The notes beneath the pieces were generated by a model that worked only from the letters and a program-made list of their open reading frames with translations, was not told where the DNA came from and ran no database searches. This document shows positions 9,146-17,562 of a stretch of 64,000 nt of DNA, in pieces. Source of the DNA: G039954875 sp039954875 (GTDB taxonomy: Bacteria; Bacteroidota; Bacteroidia; Flavobacteriales; Blattabacteriaceae); NCBI GenBank assembly GCA_039954875.1, contig CP157202.1, forward strand, positions 310,001 through 374,000, in the 5' to 3' direction. The first letter of the stretch is position 1. Each line of letters opens with the position of its first letter. A program made the translations under genes and the position numbers.

Positions 9146-10740
9146 TGTTTCTTGGTGTCTCTAAAGAAGAAATAAACGATTATCTTAAAAGTTTTAATAA
9201 GCTTATAATGAGTGAAGAATACAACCTTTTTGTCTTAGACAAGTTCTTGGATCGGGAATAAATACTTAACCTTGCTAAGCTAATAAGTATTAGTAAACTC
9301 TCCTCAGAGGGACGAAATAATTATCTTGAAACTTATATCACATACTGGTCTTGATCAGGATCATCATGTCAACTTGGTAAAGGTAATGATCAATGACATT
9401 TCGAGGGAGCTTAATCATGATAAATATAAACTCACTGAAAATTAGCAGAAATATATCTTTAAGTTATTAGGAGATAAGAATATCCCTGAGAGGCATAAGG
9501 TCGGTAATACTCCTACACTAAGCAATGTCTAGCTTCCTAAGGAAAATAAGATGTGGATTTACTCCAAATCGAAAAGCAGTCAGAATTACATATAGACTGG
9601 AAATGCACAAAAACCACAGCTCATAGACAAATGTAGGAAAAGATCCCATGCACTATAAATACTTTATTACTAGTTGAATCTATATAATTTTTATCCCCAA
9701 AATGCCCAATTGATGAGCCTTTATTTTTATTATATAGTGTAAGGTGTTGTAATTAAACAATTTGAACATGTAGAACATTAAGCCCTCATACTTTTTACAG
9801 GTGATTACAAAATAAAAGCAAGTCTATTTTATTATCTCTATAACTAAATTTATAAAGTTTACTAATTTTATACAATTAATACACATAACTTTTATATAAA
9901 ATATATAATCATAAATTTAGTTATATGCTTTACATTAATATAAAAAGTGCTTGGAATTAATCTTTTCCATTGACTAGCCAACAGGGGGAAGTGTTAGAAA
10001 AAATAAATCAAAGAATTAGGAGATCCTAACAGGAAGTATGGTACAAATAAAATGAAGATTAAACTTGTAGAGCCTTAACTAAATTCTCATGTATACTTAA
10101 ACTTTTAAGACTCATAAAAGCAGTCTAAAAGGATTTCAAGATTTTTTCAGACTTATAATAATGTTTCTAAATTTATTTAGATTCAAATCTACTCAGGTGA
10201 CTTTAACCGTACTCAGGTTTTGGACATATCTAAACGTATCGGTACGATAAAACATAGCACATTGAGCAATGCTAATAAATCAGAAAGTTCTAATTCTTCG
10301 ATATATTCAAATTTTGAAAAAAGAACTATGTTGACTAAAGCGCTCTAAATAAACACTAAAGTGGTTAAGTTATTAAAAAAGCTTAGGTTTTAGAAAAATC
10401 TCCTCTAATAAGATACTACCCGTACAAAATCGATATGAAAAGCTGGGAAAAAGTATAATGATGTGGTTTTTATATAAAAGCTTAATATCGACAGATTTAG
10501 CAATCTTTATTTACACTTGTTTGTTGCAAATCATCTAAGTGGGTTTGTCTAAAGTTTTAATATGTTTAATAGAAAAGAGTAAGAATTATTTTTAATAATA
10601 CTAACTTTTTGACGTATGATAAAAAGTTAACGGATCTTGCTAAACTAATTGAGTGGTAAAAAAAACACTTAATATAAATAAGTGCTATTAAAACATTAAT
10701 GAGTGAATTATTATCCAAAAAAAACTGTTGAATTTTATTG
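9146..10740 (+). pseudogene. Extended unidentified protein wreckage
   Basis: Broken plus-strand frames carry protein-like segments: YNLFVLDKFLDRE, LAKLISISKLSSEGRNNY, GLDQDHHVNLVKVMINDISR, YIFKLLGDKNIPERHKVGN, then near 10200 SGDFNRTQVLDISKRIGT and further on KKLTDLAKLIEW. Two motifs seem to recur (LxxLAKLI and PTLSNV / STLSNA), hinting at a long protein with internal repeats. Stops occur every 10-60 codons. I recognise no family. A former large secreted or effector-like protein is only a guess, prompted by the ankyrin relic elsewhere in the window. Confidence 0.3.
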
Positions 10741-11024
10741 AAATCATGACCGCTATAACTCTAATAGAGTAAAGATAAGTATTTAAATAGTTGAGTAATA
10801 AGGAAATACCTCAAAGTTAAAGGACGGTTATTCCTATCATATTGGTTAATCCCTAATCGAAATAGTTTGTAAAGAATTATTTGCAAAAATTCGATATCAT
10901 TCTTCGGTCCATGATCGAAGAACCTTCACCATCCTTTATGTATAAGTATCGTAAAAAAACAAGTACTCACCCCTCATCTACAATCATCACTATGATTTGG
11001 TATAAGTTTTCAATCCTCTAAAGA
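10741..11024. other. Short gene-free stretch before merR
   Basis: AT-rich with no open frame of note. It lies just downstream of the MerR-family gene on the reverse strand. No terminator hairpin was recognised. Confidence 0.4.
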
Positions 11025-11354
11025 TTAATCAAATCGAGACTTTATCTTAAGCAATTCAGCTTTGATGGCCTCAAGGCGGTGGATCACCTTTACCTCTCGG
11101 GCCAGTCGTTCGTTGGTGTACAGGGCTTGACGTGCCCCTTTGAGTGTATAGCCTTGCTCTTTGACCAGATGGTAGATGAGACTAAGATGTTCTACATCTT
11201 TTTTTGAGAAAAGACGATTACCCTTTTTATTTTTTTTGGGAATAAGGATGTCGAACTCTTTTTCCCAAAAACGGATTAGTGAAGCATTGACATTGAAAGC
11301 GACAGCAACCTCTCCAATGGAGTAATATAATTTATCGGGTAGTTCTATATGCAT
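11025..11354 (-). CDS. MerR-family transcriptional regulator
   Basis: 109 residues from the ATG that gives MHIELPDKLYYSIGEVA; an ATG six codons further upstream is also in frame. The N-terminal winged-helix domain is typical of the conserved Bacteroidetes MerR protein: YYSIGEVAVAFNVNASLIRFW, then KGNRLFSKKDVEHLSLIYHLV, followed by a short dimerisation helix rich in Arg, Glu and Leu. It has no effector-binding domain or metal-binding cysteines, so the inducer is unknown. In free-living relatives it sits beside an M23 peptidase gene that diverges from alaS. The same order is visible here, but the peptidase is dead. Confidence 0.85.
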   Translation of the reverse strand: MHIELPDKLYYSIGEVAVAFNVNASLIRFWEKEFDILIPKKNKKGNRLFSKKDVEHLSLIYHLVKEQGYTLKGARQALYTNERLAREVKVIHRLEAIKAELLKIKSRFD

Positions 11355-11403
11355 GGCTAAATCCGTGAGCAAGTTACCTTTTAGGTCATCGCGATCATTT
11401 TAT

Positions 11404-11560
11404 TATATCACTATAGGCTCAAGTCGTTGTATAAGTAATGCAGAGGATCGACCTTCTCACCACTTTCATAGTGCAGATGTGGTCTCCAGTGGATATAAAT
11501 AGGCTTGTATTCCCCACATATCCGACCACTTGCCCACTCTGTTTGGCTTATTTATTTTTC
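11404..11560 (-). pseudogene. M23-family peptidase (LytM domain) relic
   Basis: On the reverse strand the C-terminal LytM core survives in two frames: GQVVGYVGNTSLFISTG, then HLHYESGEKVDPLHYLYNDLS with the characteristic metal-binding HxH. The N-terminal part is gone, replaced by poly-G/T-rich sequence up to about 11650 (including a C9 run near 11625). M23 enzymes cleave peptidoglycan cross-links in the periplasm. Its position between alaS and merR matches Bacteroidetes gene order, which supports the identification of so short a fragment. Confidence 0.7.
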
Positions 11561-11860
11561 ACTTTTTTGGGCTCGCAAGTGTGTGTATGGGGGGTATATA
11601 ATCGTTTTAATGATTGAGGTATTTTGCCCCCCCCCTCCCTTTAGATGTCAGTTACCTTGCTCAACCCTATATTTAGAAATATAGAAAAATATGCACTCAC
11701 CCAATATTCCAAGTTTTTTTGTTTTGTAGGCCTCAACTAAAAACTTTAATTTAGACATCCTGAAGATTTCAATGAAATAAATAAATAGGCGCAGTGGTAA
11801 AATTAGTGAAAATATATTTAACCTTGACTTAAAAGTATGATAATTTTATATCCCTAAACT

Positions 11861-14515
11861 ATGCGAGCCCGAGACATTCGTCAAACTTTTTTAGATTTTT
11901 TTCGAGATAAAGGTCATCATATTGTCCCATCGACCCCTATCCTTATCAAGGATGATCCTACACTTTTATTCACTAATGCTGGTATGAATCCCTTCAAAGA
12001 CTATTTCCTCGGCCATAAAAGTCCGGCTTACCCCCGTGTTGCCGATACTCAAAAATGTCTCCGCGTTACTGGTAAGCACAATGACCTAGATGACGTTGGC
12101 CATGATACTTACCACCATACGATGTTTGAGATGATTGGTAATTGGTCTTTTGGGGATTATTTTAAGAAAGAGACCATTGCGTGGGCTTGGGAACTCCTTA
12201 CCACAGTCTACAAGATTCCTGAGGAGAACATCTATGTCACGATCTTCAGTGGTGATGCTCAAGACCGTCTGCCTGAGGATGAAGAAGCTCGTCAGTGTTG
12301 GAAGGATATCCTGGATGAAACGCACATCCTCCCGTTTGGGAGGAAAGATAATTTCTGGGAGATGGGCTCCATTGGTCCCTGCGGTCCTTGCTCAGAGATC
12401 CATGTGGATTTGCGCAACTCTGAGGACAAAATCCAAATACCTGGCAGGGAACTTGTCAATCAAGATCATCCGCAAGTGATTGAGATCTGGAATCTCGTCT
12501 TCATAGAATTTCTTCGCAAGGCAGATGATAGTCTGGAAAGACTTCCCGCACAACATGTCGATACAGGCATGGGTTTTGAACGACTCTGTAGGGTATTGCA
12601 AGGAAAATCATCGAATTATGATACAGACATCTTCACCCCCTTGATTCGAGAGGTTGAAAAATATAGCGGGGAGCATTACGGTAGAGATGCCCAAAAAGAT
12701 ATCGCTATCCGTGTAGTAGTAGACCACATTCGCGCGATCGCCTTTGCTATCGCCGATGGGCAACGCCCCTCAAATAATGGTGCTGGCTACGTCATACGTC
12801 GTATTTTACGTAGAGCTGTCAGCTATGCTTACCGTTTTCTTGGACAAAAGGGTCCCTTTATCTATAAATTGATCCATGCATTGGTTGTAGGGATGGGCGA
12901 GGCTTTCCCAGAGCTTGGCAGACGAGAGGTGTCCATTAGACATTTGATCAAAGAAGAGGAACAGACTTTTTTAAAAACCATCGACCAAGGGATGAAGCGT
13001 ATGGCACACATCATCCGCGAACTACAAAAAAAAGATGGGACGATGATCGATGGAGTCCAGATCTTTGAACTCTATGACACCTACGGTTTCCCTACTGATC
13101 TTTCACGCATCTTGGCCAAAGAAAATGGCCTGACCCTCGACGAAAAGAGCTTTGAAAAAGAGATGCTTAAGCAGAAAGAACGCTCTAGAGAAGCTAGTAT
13201 TATAGAAAAAGGTGATTGGGTCACTATTGTACACAAACGTACATATGGTACAGTAGGGGGGTTTTTAGGATATGACTATGTGGAAACAGCTATCACTTGG
13301 ATTATCCAGTATCGTCAAGTCAAAACCCATAAGGGGGGGTATTATGAACTCGTTTTTGACAAGACACCTTTCTACCCCGAAGGGGGGGGGCAAGTGGCTG
13401 ATAGTGGATTTATTGAATGTTTCGATGAGGATTTTGGACATTTTCATGAGAAGATCACCATTTTAGGCACTAAGAAAGAAAACGATCTCATTTTGCATAT
13501 CGTAGAAAAACTACCTCAATACCCTCATAAGGTTTTCAGGGCTAGGATAGATGTCCCTAGAAGGATATATATTGAAAAAAATCATACAGCCACACACCTT
13601 CTGCATCATACCTTGAGAGAAGTCTTAGGCAATCATGTGGAGCAAAGAGGTTCTTATGTAGGACCGGATCGTCTTCGTTTTGATTTTTCCCATCCTGTAA
13701 AGCTGAGCCCTAGAGAACTCGAAGCAGTAGAAAAAGGTGTCGAAGTGTTGATTAATGATCAGCTTCCTCTGGAAGAAGTTCGGATCACATCCTTACAAAA
13801 AGCCTTAGAAAATGGTGCCGTAGCCCTCTTTGGTGAGAAGTATGGCGATACGGTACGCACCATCCGCTTTGGCGGTTCGATCGAGTTGTGTGGTGGTACC
13901 CATGTGCGCAATACTGGAGCCATCCAAGCTTTTCAGATTCTTTCAGAATCCTCCGTAGCCTCGGGTATACGCCGTATCGAGGCTCTTACCTCAACGACTT
14001 TAATCGAACACCTTAAGAAGATATGTAAACGATACAACATCTTGTTGAAACGTTTGGCCCATCCAGCTGATCCATTGAAAGCTGTCCAGAATTTGCAAGA
14101 GGAAAACAAAGTACTCAGGGCACAGGTTGAAAAATTCACTGTACAAAAGGCCAGGGCTTTGAAGGAGCTCTGGCGTTCAAGAGCGCAAAAGACCCCTTCG
14201 GCCACTTTGATCTGTGAAAAAACCGATCTGAAGCCCGCTACGGTAAAGACCATTGCTTTAGAATTGCGCAAGGAAGTTCCCGATCTCTTCCTCCTCATCT
14301 GGCAGACCATGGACAGTGAGGTGACGTTATGTGTAGTACTTTCTGACAGACTAGTCACCGAGCGAGGGTTGAATGCCTCGACTATCATTCAAAACTTAGC
14401 ATCCTATATCGGTGGCAGGGGTGGGGGGCAAAGTTTTTTTGCCATGGCTAAAGGTAGGGATTTTGGCGGATGGGACGCTGTGCTGCAACGGGCTAAGGCT
14501 TATATCGGCCTGTGA
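11861..14515 (+). CDS. alaS: Alanyl-tRNA synthetase
   Basis: Charges tRNA-Ala with alanine. At 884 residues it is full length, with all domains: class II catalytic core (IRQTFLDFF, PTLLFTNAGMN, DDVGHDTYHHTMFEMIGNWS, GGGQ-type sequences further on), tRNA-recognition region, editing domain with the zinc/active-site HTATHLLHH motif and CGGTHV, and a C-terminal C-Ala domain ending in a glycine-rich GGRGGGQ segment. Two exact G-runs (G7 near 13335, G9 at 13382-13390) lie in frame and code glycines, so they are potential slippage sites. No good promoter was recognised upstream. A dead membrane-protein gene follows after 12 bases. The identification is certain. Confidence 0.98.
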   Translation: MRARDIRQTFLDFFRDKGHHIVPSTPILIKDDPTLLFTNAGMNPFKDYFLGHKSPAYPRVADTQKCLRVTGKHNDLDDVGHDTYHHTMFEMIGNWSFGDYFKKETIAWAWELLTTVYKIPEENIYVTIFSGDAQDRLPEDEEARQCWKDILDETHILPFGRKDNFWEMGSIGPCGPCSEIHVDLRNSEDKIQIPGRELVNQDHPQVIEIWNLVFIEFLRKADDSLERLPAQHVDTGMGFERLCRVLQGKSSNYDTDIFTPLIREVEKYSGEHYGRDAQKDIAIRVVVDHIRAIAFAIADGQRPSNNGAGYVIRRILRRAVSYAYRFLGQKGPFIYKLIHALVVGMGEAFPELGRREVSIRHLIKEEEQTFLKTIDQGMKRMAHIIRELQKKDGTMIDGVQIFELYDTYGFPTDLSRILAKENGLTLDEKSFEKEMLKQKERSREASIIEKGDWVTIVHKRTYGTVGGFLGYDYVETAITWIIQYRQVKTHKGGYYELVFDKTPFYPEGGGQVADSGFIECFDEDFGHFHEKITILGTKKENDLILHIVEKLPQYPHKVFRARIDVPRRIYIEKNHTATHLLHHTLREVLGNHVEQRGSYVGPDRLRFDFSHPVKLSPRELEAVEKGVEVLINDQLPLEEVRITSLQKALENGAVALFGEKYGDTVRTIRFGGSIELCGGTHVRNTGAIQAFQILSESSVASGIRRIEALTSTTLIEHLKKICKRYNILLKRLAHPADPLKAVQNLQEENKVLRAQVEKFTVQKARALKELWRSRAQKTPSATLICEKTDLKPATVKTIALELRKEVPDLFLLIWQTMDSEVTLCVVLSDRLVTERGLNASTIIQNLASYIGGRGGGQSFFAMAKGRDFGGWDAVLQRAKAYIGL

Positions 14516-14527
14516 ATTAGTGAAAGA

Positions 14528-15351
14528 ATGAAATCTTCAAAAAGCCATTTTCGACAACAGGGAGAAGCTATAGGTTTAGTCATCATTTGTGTATTGATTT
14601 GGGTGCTTTATCCCATTGGTTTCGAGAATAAGCCACGTTGGCTTAGATCATTTTTAATTCCTTTTCTGATCCAAAGCGCTCTCAGTTTTTTTGATTTTTT
14701 TCATCGTTTGGGCCAGTACGGGTCTGACTTCATTGGTGTTGCCATGGGGGGATCTCTGCCGAGTGGCTTTGCTCGGCGCGCTGAGAGGGTTGCTTTTACT
14801 ACTTTTCCTGCTCTATTATAATTACCCGCTAGAGAAGACAGTATCACGGTGTTGGTGTACAATACAGTTAGTCTACACTGATCTCTTTACTGTAGGTACC
14901 CATAGTGAGAAATAGAGGTTTAGCAGGTTGAAGATGCAGGGTTTGATTTTGAAGTTTTTAGCCATTATTTTAACGATCACCAAGGGGTGTTTTTTTTGCA
15001 TTGGTTATGCGTGATCCGCAAACAATCCTATTTGTATTCGTCAGTGCTTTTTGCTTTGCGTTCTTCTTAGCCTTGTCTAGTAGACGCTTATCGTTCGATG
15101 CTTATATCGGTACTTTTTGGTTTTTCTTCTTTGGACTTATTGTTTCGGGGGTGCTGATGCTTTGGATCAGCAGTGGGGTTTTGCTATATCAGACGACAAA
15201 TACCTATTGCCGGTGTTGCCCAATGGAGGGTGCTGATCAATGGTCTTCACTATGTGTTATGGATCAGGGATCTGAGCCAGGGTGGGGCTCCCAAAATATA
15301 ACCCCTGATGTTTTTATAGCTCGTTCTGTCTGTGATTTTATAAAAAATTAA
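14528..15351 (+). pseudogene. Unidentified polytopic membrane protein relic
   Basis: A start ATG 12 bases after alaS opens 97 codons with two hydrophobic helices (LVIICVLIWVLYPIGF and FLIPFLIQSALSFFDFF), then frameshifts. Later fragments keep membrane character: ALRGLLLLLFLLYYNYPLE, ILFVFVSAFCFAFFLALSS, FWFFFFGLIVSGVLMLW, ending near FIKN and a stop. The reconstructed protein would have six or more helices and about 270 residues. I do not recognise the family; a DUF6427-like Bacteroidetes membrane protein was considered but not supported. At least three frame changes make it non-functional. Confidence 0.55.
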
Positions 15352-16743
15352 AAAAAAAATAGTATATTAAGTTGATTTATATAAGAGTGTTTTTTCTAAA
15401 TATAAAAAAATCAATTTATTAATTTAGAAAATTATAGTCATTATGAAAACTTTTCTAATAAAGTATCAAAAATGGCAAACAAAAAATATTTGCTATGATT
15501 TGTCTAAACACACACTCATTCAATGTATTAATTCGATATAAAACACTAAGTTGTTGTTAATGGTTAGCTTTTAGATAATATTTTATGTGAATATTATAAT
15601 AGTAAAGTTATTAAATATGGTTTTATACCGTATGAATCTACTGAGGATGATATTTAAAGGATGGGGAATGATAATAGATGTTACCTGCAAAAGAGTTCAA
15701 GTTTTTAAGCTCAATGGCCATTTTTTTTGGAGTGATGTTTTTAGAAATTTTAATTCTTCCATTGGAGATGGAATACATTTAGGTTTAATTAAGAAATATT
15801 CACCAAATCTGAAAAAAAATTGTCGGCATTTACACAAGGATCTCTCACCTTACACCTTTCAAATTTTTCTTATGAAGGAGGCAAGACCATTTAATATAAT
15901 AAATATTCAGTAGCCAAAGATAAGGAAGATGAATTGTTTAAACAGTCTGGATGAAAATATTCACGTAAAATTGTTGAGGGATTTGAGTTGATTGCTATTC
16001 CCTGTTAGTTTAGAGGTGTAAGTCTTATTTTGACCGATAAATTTTATAAAGCAAAACTATTTGCAAAATTGAAGTAGAAATTGAAAAAGGAAATTAGGAT
16101 TAGTTTTTTTGAGTTCTTTCTTTTTATTTGAAAATAACGAAAATTATTTGTGGTTATTCTTAAACATGGAGACACGTTTAACCTTTTGAAGGTACTTACC
16201 TTTTTTCGGTACCTATGGAGATTATGATTGTTTCCGAAAATGAAAAAGACTCTTATTTCATCCCCGATTAGAATATTTATTACTTTGGTTGTGGTTGTCA
16301 AAAGTTTGATTTGATCTATGTGGAAGACACTATCGGACATTTGTATAAAATTATACAAGGATAGCTAGCTGATGATTTGTGTAAGAATTATTGCTATGGG
16401 TATGGAATATCGAATTAAAAAAATTGAGCATTTAAGAATATTGACCGATTCTGATAATTATGATGACGAATGCTAAGCTGCATGATGAAGTGATAAGAAA
16501 ACACATAAAGATCACTGTAAAAGCTGTATATAAAAATCCGGATAACCTTCATAACACATTTATCCTTAGATGATTCATATGTCCGAAAGGTAAAGCATTA
16601 CGATCAGTTTAAATCTAAGGACTTTTGGCTTACCCGTGTGGCGGTCCCCACCTTTCGAACACAAAAGAACTTACCTTTGTAAGAGTGCTCAAGGTTAGGG
16701 GTAAAATAAAGAAAATATTCGATTGAGCTATGAAATTGAATAG
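15352..16743. other. Degraded region with unidentified plus-strand protein fragments
   Basis: The first 230 bases are AT-rich. From 15587 a 108-codon frame and then shorter pieces read as protein: KKLSAFTQGSLTLHLSNFS, YSVAKDKEDELFKQSG, FRGVSLILTDKFYKAKLF, TYLFSVPMEIMIVSENEKDS, FDLIYVEDTIGHLYKIIQG, and near 16570 DSYVRKVKHYDQFKSKDFWL followed by TRVAVPTFRTQ. They probably belong to one gene of about 350-400 codons with numerous frameshifts and stops. I could not assign a family. The wreckage ends just before the LysE-type exporter. Confidence 0.4.
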
Positions 16744-17373
16744 ATGCTATACGGTATTATAAATTTTTCATTATTTCTCATTTCATCTCTGTTTTTGGTC
16801 ATTTTGCCAGGACCTGACTTTGTGTATGTGATTACTCAGGGGGTCGATCAAGGGCGTAGGGCAGGTGTTTTAGCCGCCTTGGGGATAAGTTTCGGCCTAC
16901 TAATCCACACTTTGTTGGCTGCTTTCGGCTTATCGGCTATCGTGCATACCTCAAGAACTGTTTATCTGATCCTCAAATACCTTGGAGCGATATACTTACT
17001 TTATATCGGGTTAAGGATGCTTCTAAAAAAAACTGTTAAAAATCATGAGGTTGTATCGATCGATAAGAAGAAACGAGCTACCTTTGCTCAAGGGATCCTG
17101 ATCAACATATTCAATCCCAAAGCGATCGTAACCTTCATGGCCTTTTTACCTCAATTTATCCACATAAAGATCACTCACCCGACAAGACAATTTTTATTTC
17201 TTGGTTGGAGCTTGACGTTGATTGCGGCTTCGTGGTATCTCTTGATGGGTTACTTTTCAGGCGTTGTTGGGCTGCGTATCAAAAATAATAGGACTGTACA
17301 AAAAGGAATTCGGTACTTCAGCGGATCGATTATCACGGCTTTGGGTTTGAAACTAATGGCTAACAAAGATTAA
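16744..17373 (+). CDS. LysE/RhtB-family amino-acid exporter
   Basis: A 209-residue inner-membrane protein with the family layout of about six helices. The N-terminal helix carries LVILPGPDFVYVITQGVDQG, close to the LysE signature PGPxxxxVxxxxxxxG, and the central part has GAIYLLYIGLRML followed by a charged loop and GILINIFNPKAIVTFMAFLPQF, a second hallmark block. These exporters expel surplus amino acids or related metabolites using the proton gradient; the substrate cannot be told from sequence. It stands alone between wreckage and sucA and ends at a likely terminator. In a symbiont, export of amino acids to the host is an attractive but unproven role. Confidence 0.88.
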   Translation: MLYGIINFSLFLISSLFLVILPGPDFVYVITQGVDQGRRAGVLAALGISFGLLIHTLLAAFGLSAIVHTSRTVYLILKYLGAIYLLYIGLRMLLKKTVKNHEVVSIDKKKRATFAQGILINIFNPKAIVTFMAFLPQFIHIKITHPTRQFLFLGWSLTLIAASWYLLMGYFSGVVGLRIKNNRTVQKGIRYFSGSIITALGLKLMANKD

Positions 17374-17401
17374 ATTTTTACTCCTCGTTGAAAAAATCTG
17401 T

Positions 17402-17437
17402 ATCCTCTATGTTATGGCAATATAGAGGATGACTTTT
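17402..17437 (+). terminator. Likely terminator after the LysE-family gene
   Basis: ATCCTCTAT pairs perfectly with ATAGAGGAT around an 11-base spacer. Only a short T-run (GACTTTT) follows, so termination may be weak. Confidence 0.5.
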
Positions 17438-17562
17438 AATACCAAGTCAATACCCTCCATCCTACGGTGGATAAAATTAAAGTTTGATGAGCGTTACTTG
17501 ACTAAAAGTCTTAAATTTGAAGCATTTTATAATGGATAGCATAATTGCATTGATCGTAAACT

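Noticed and set aside
13933..14388. A 151-codon antisense frame within alaS
   Set aside because: Shadow of alaS, no start context or motifs.
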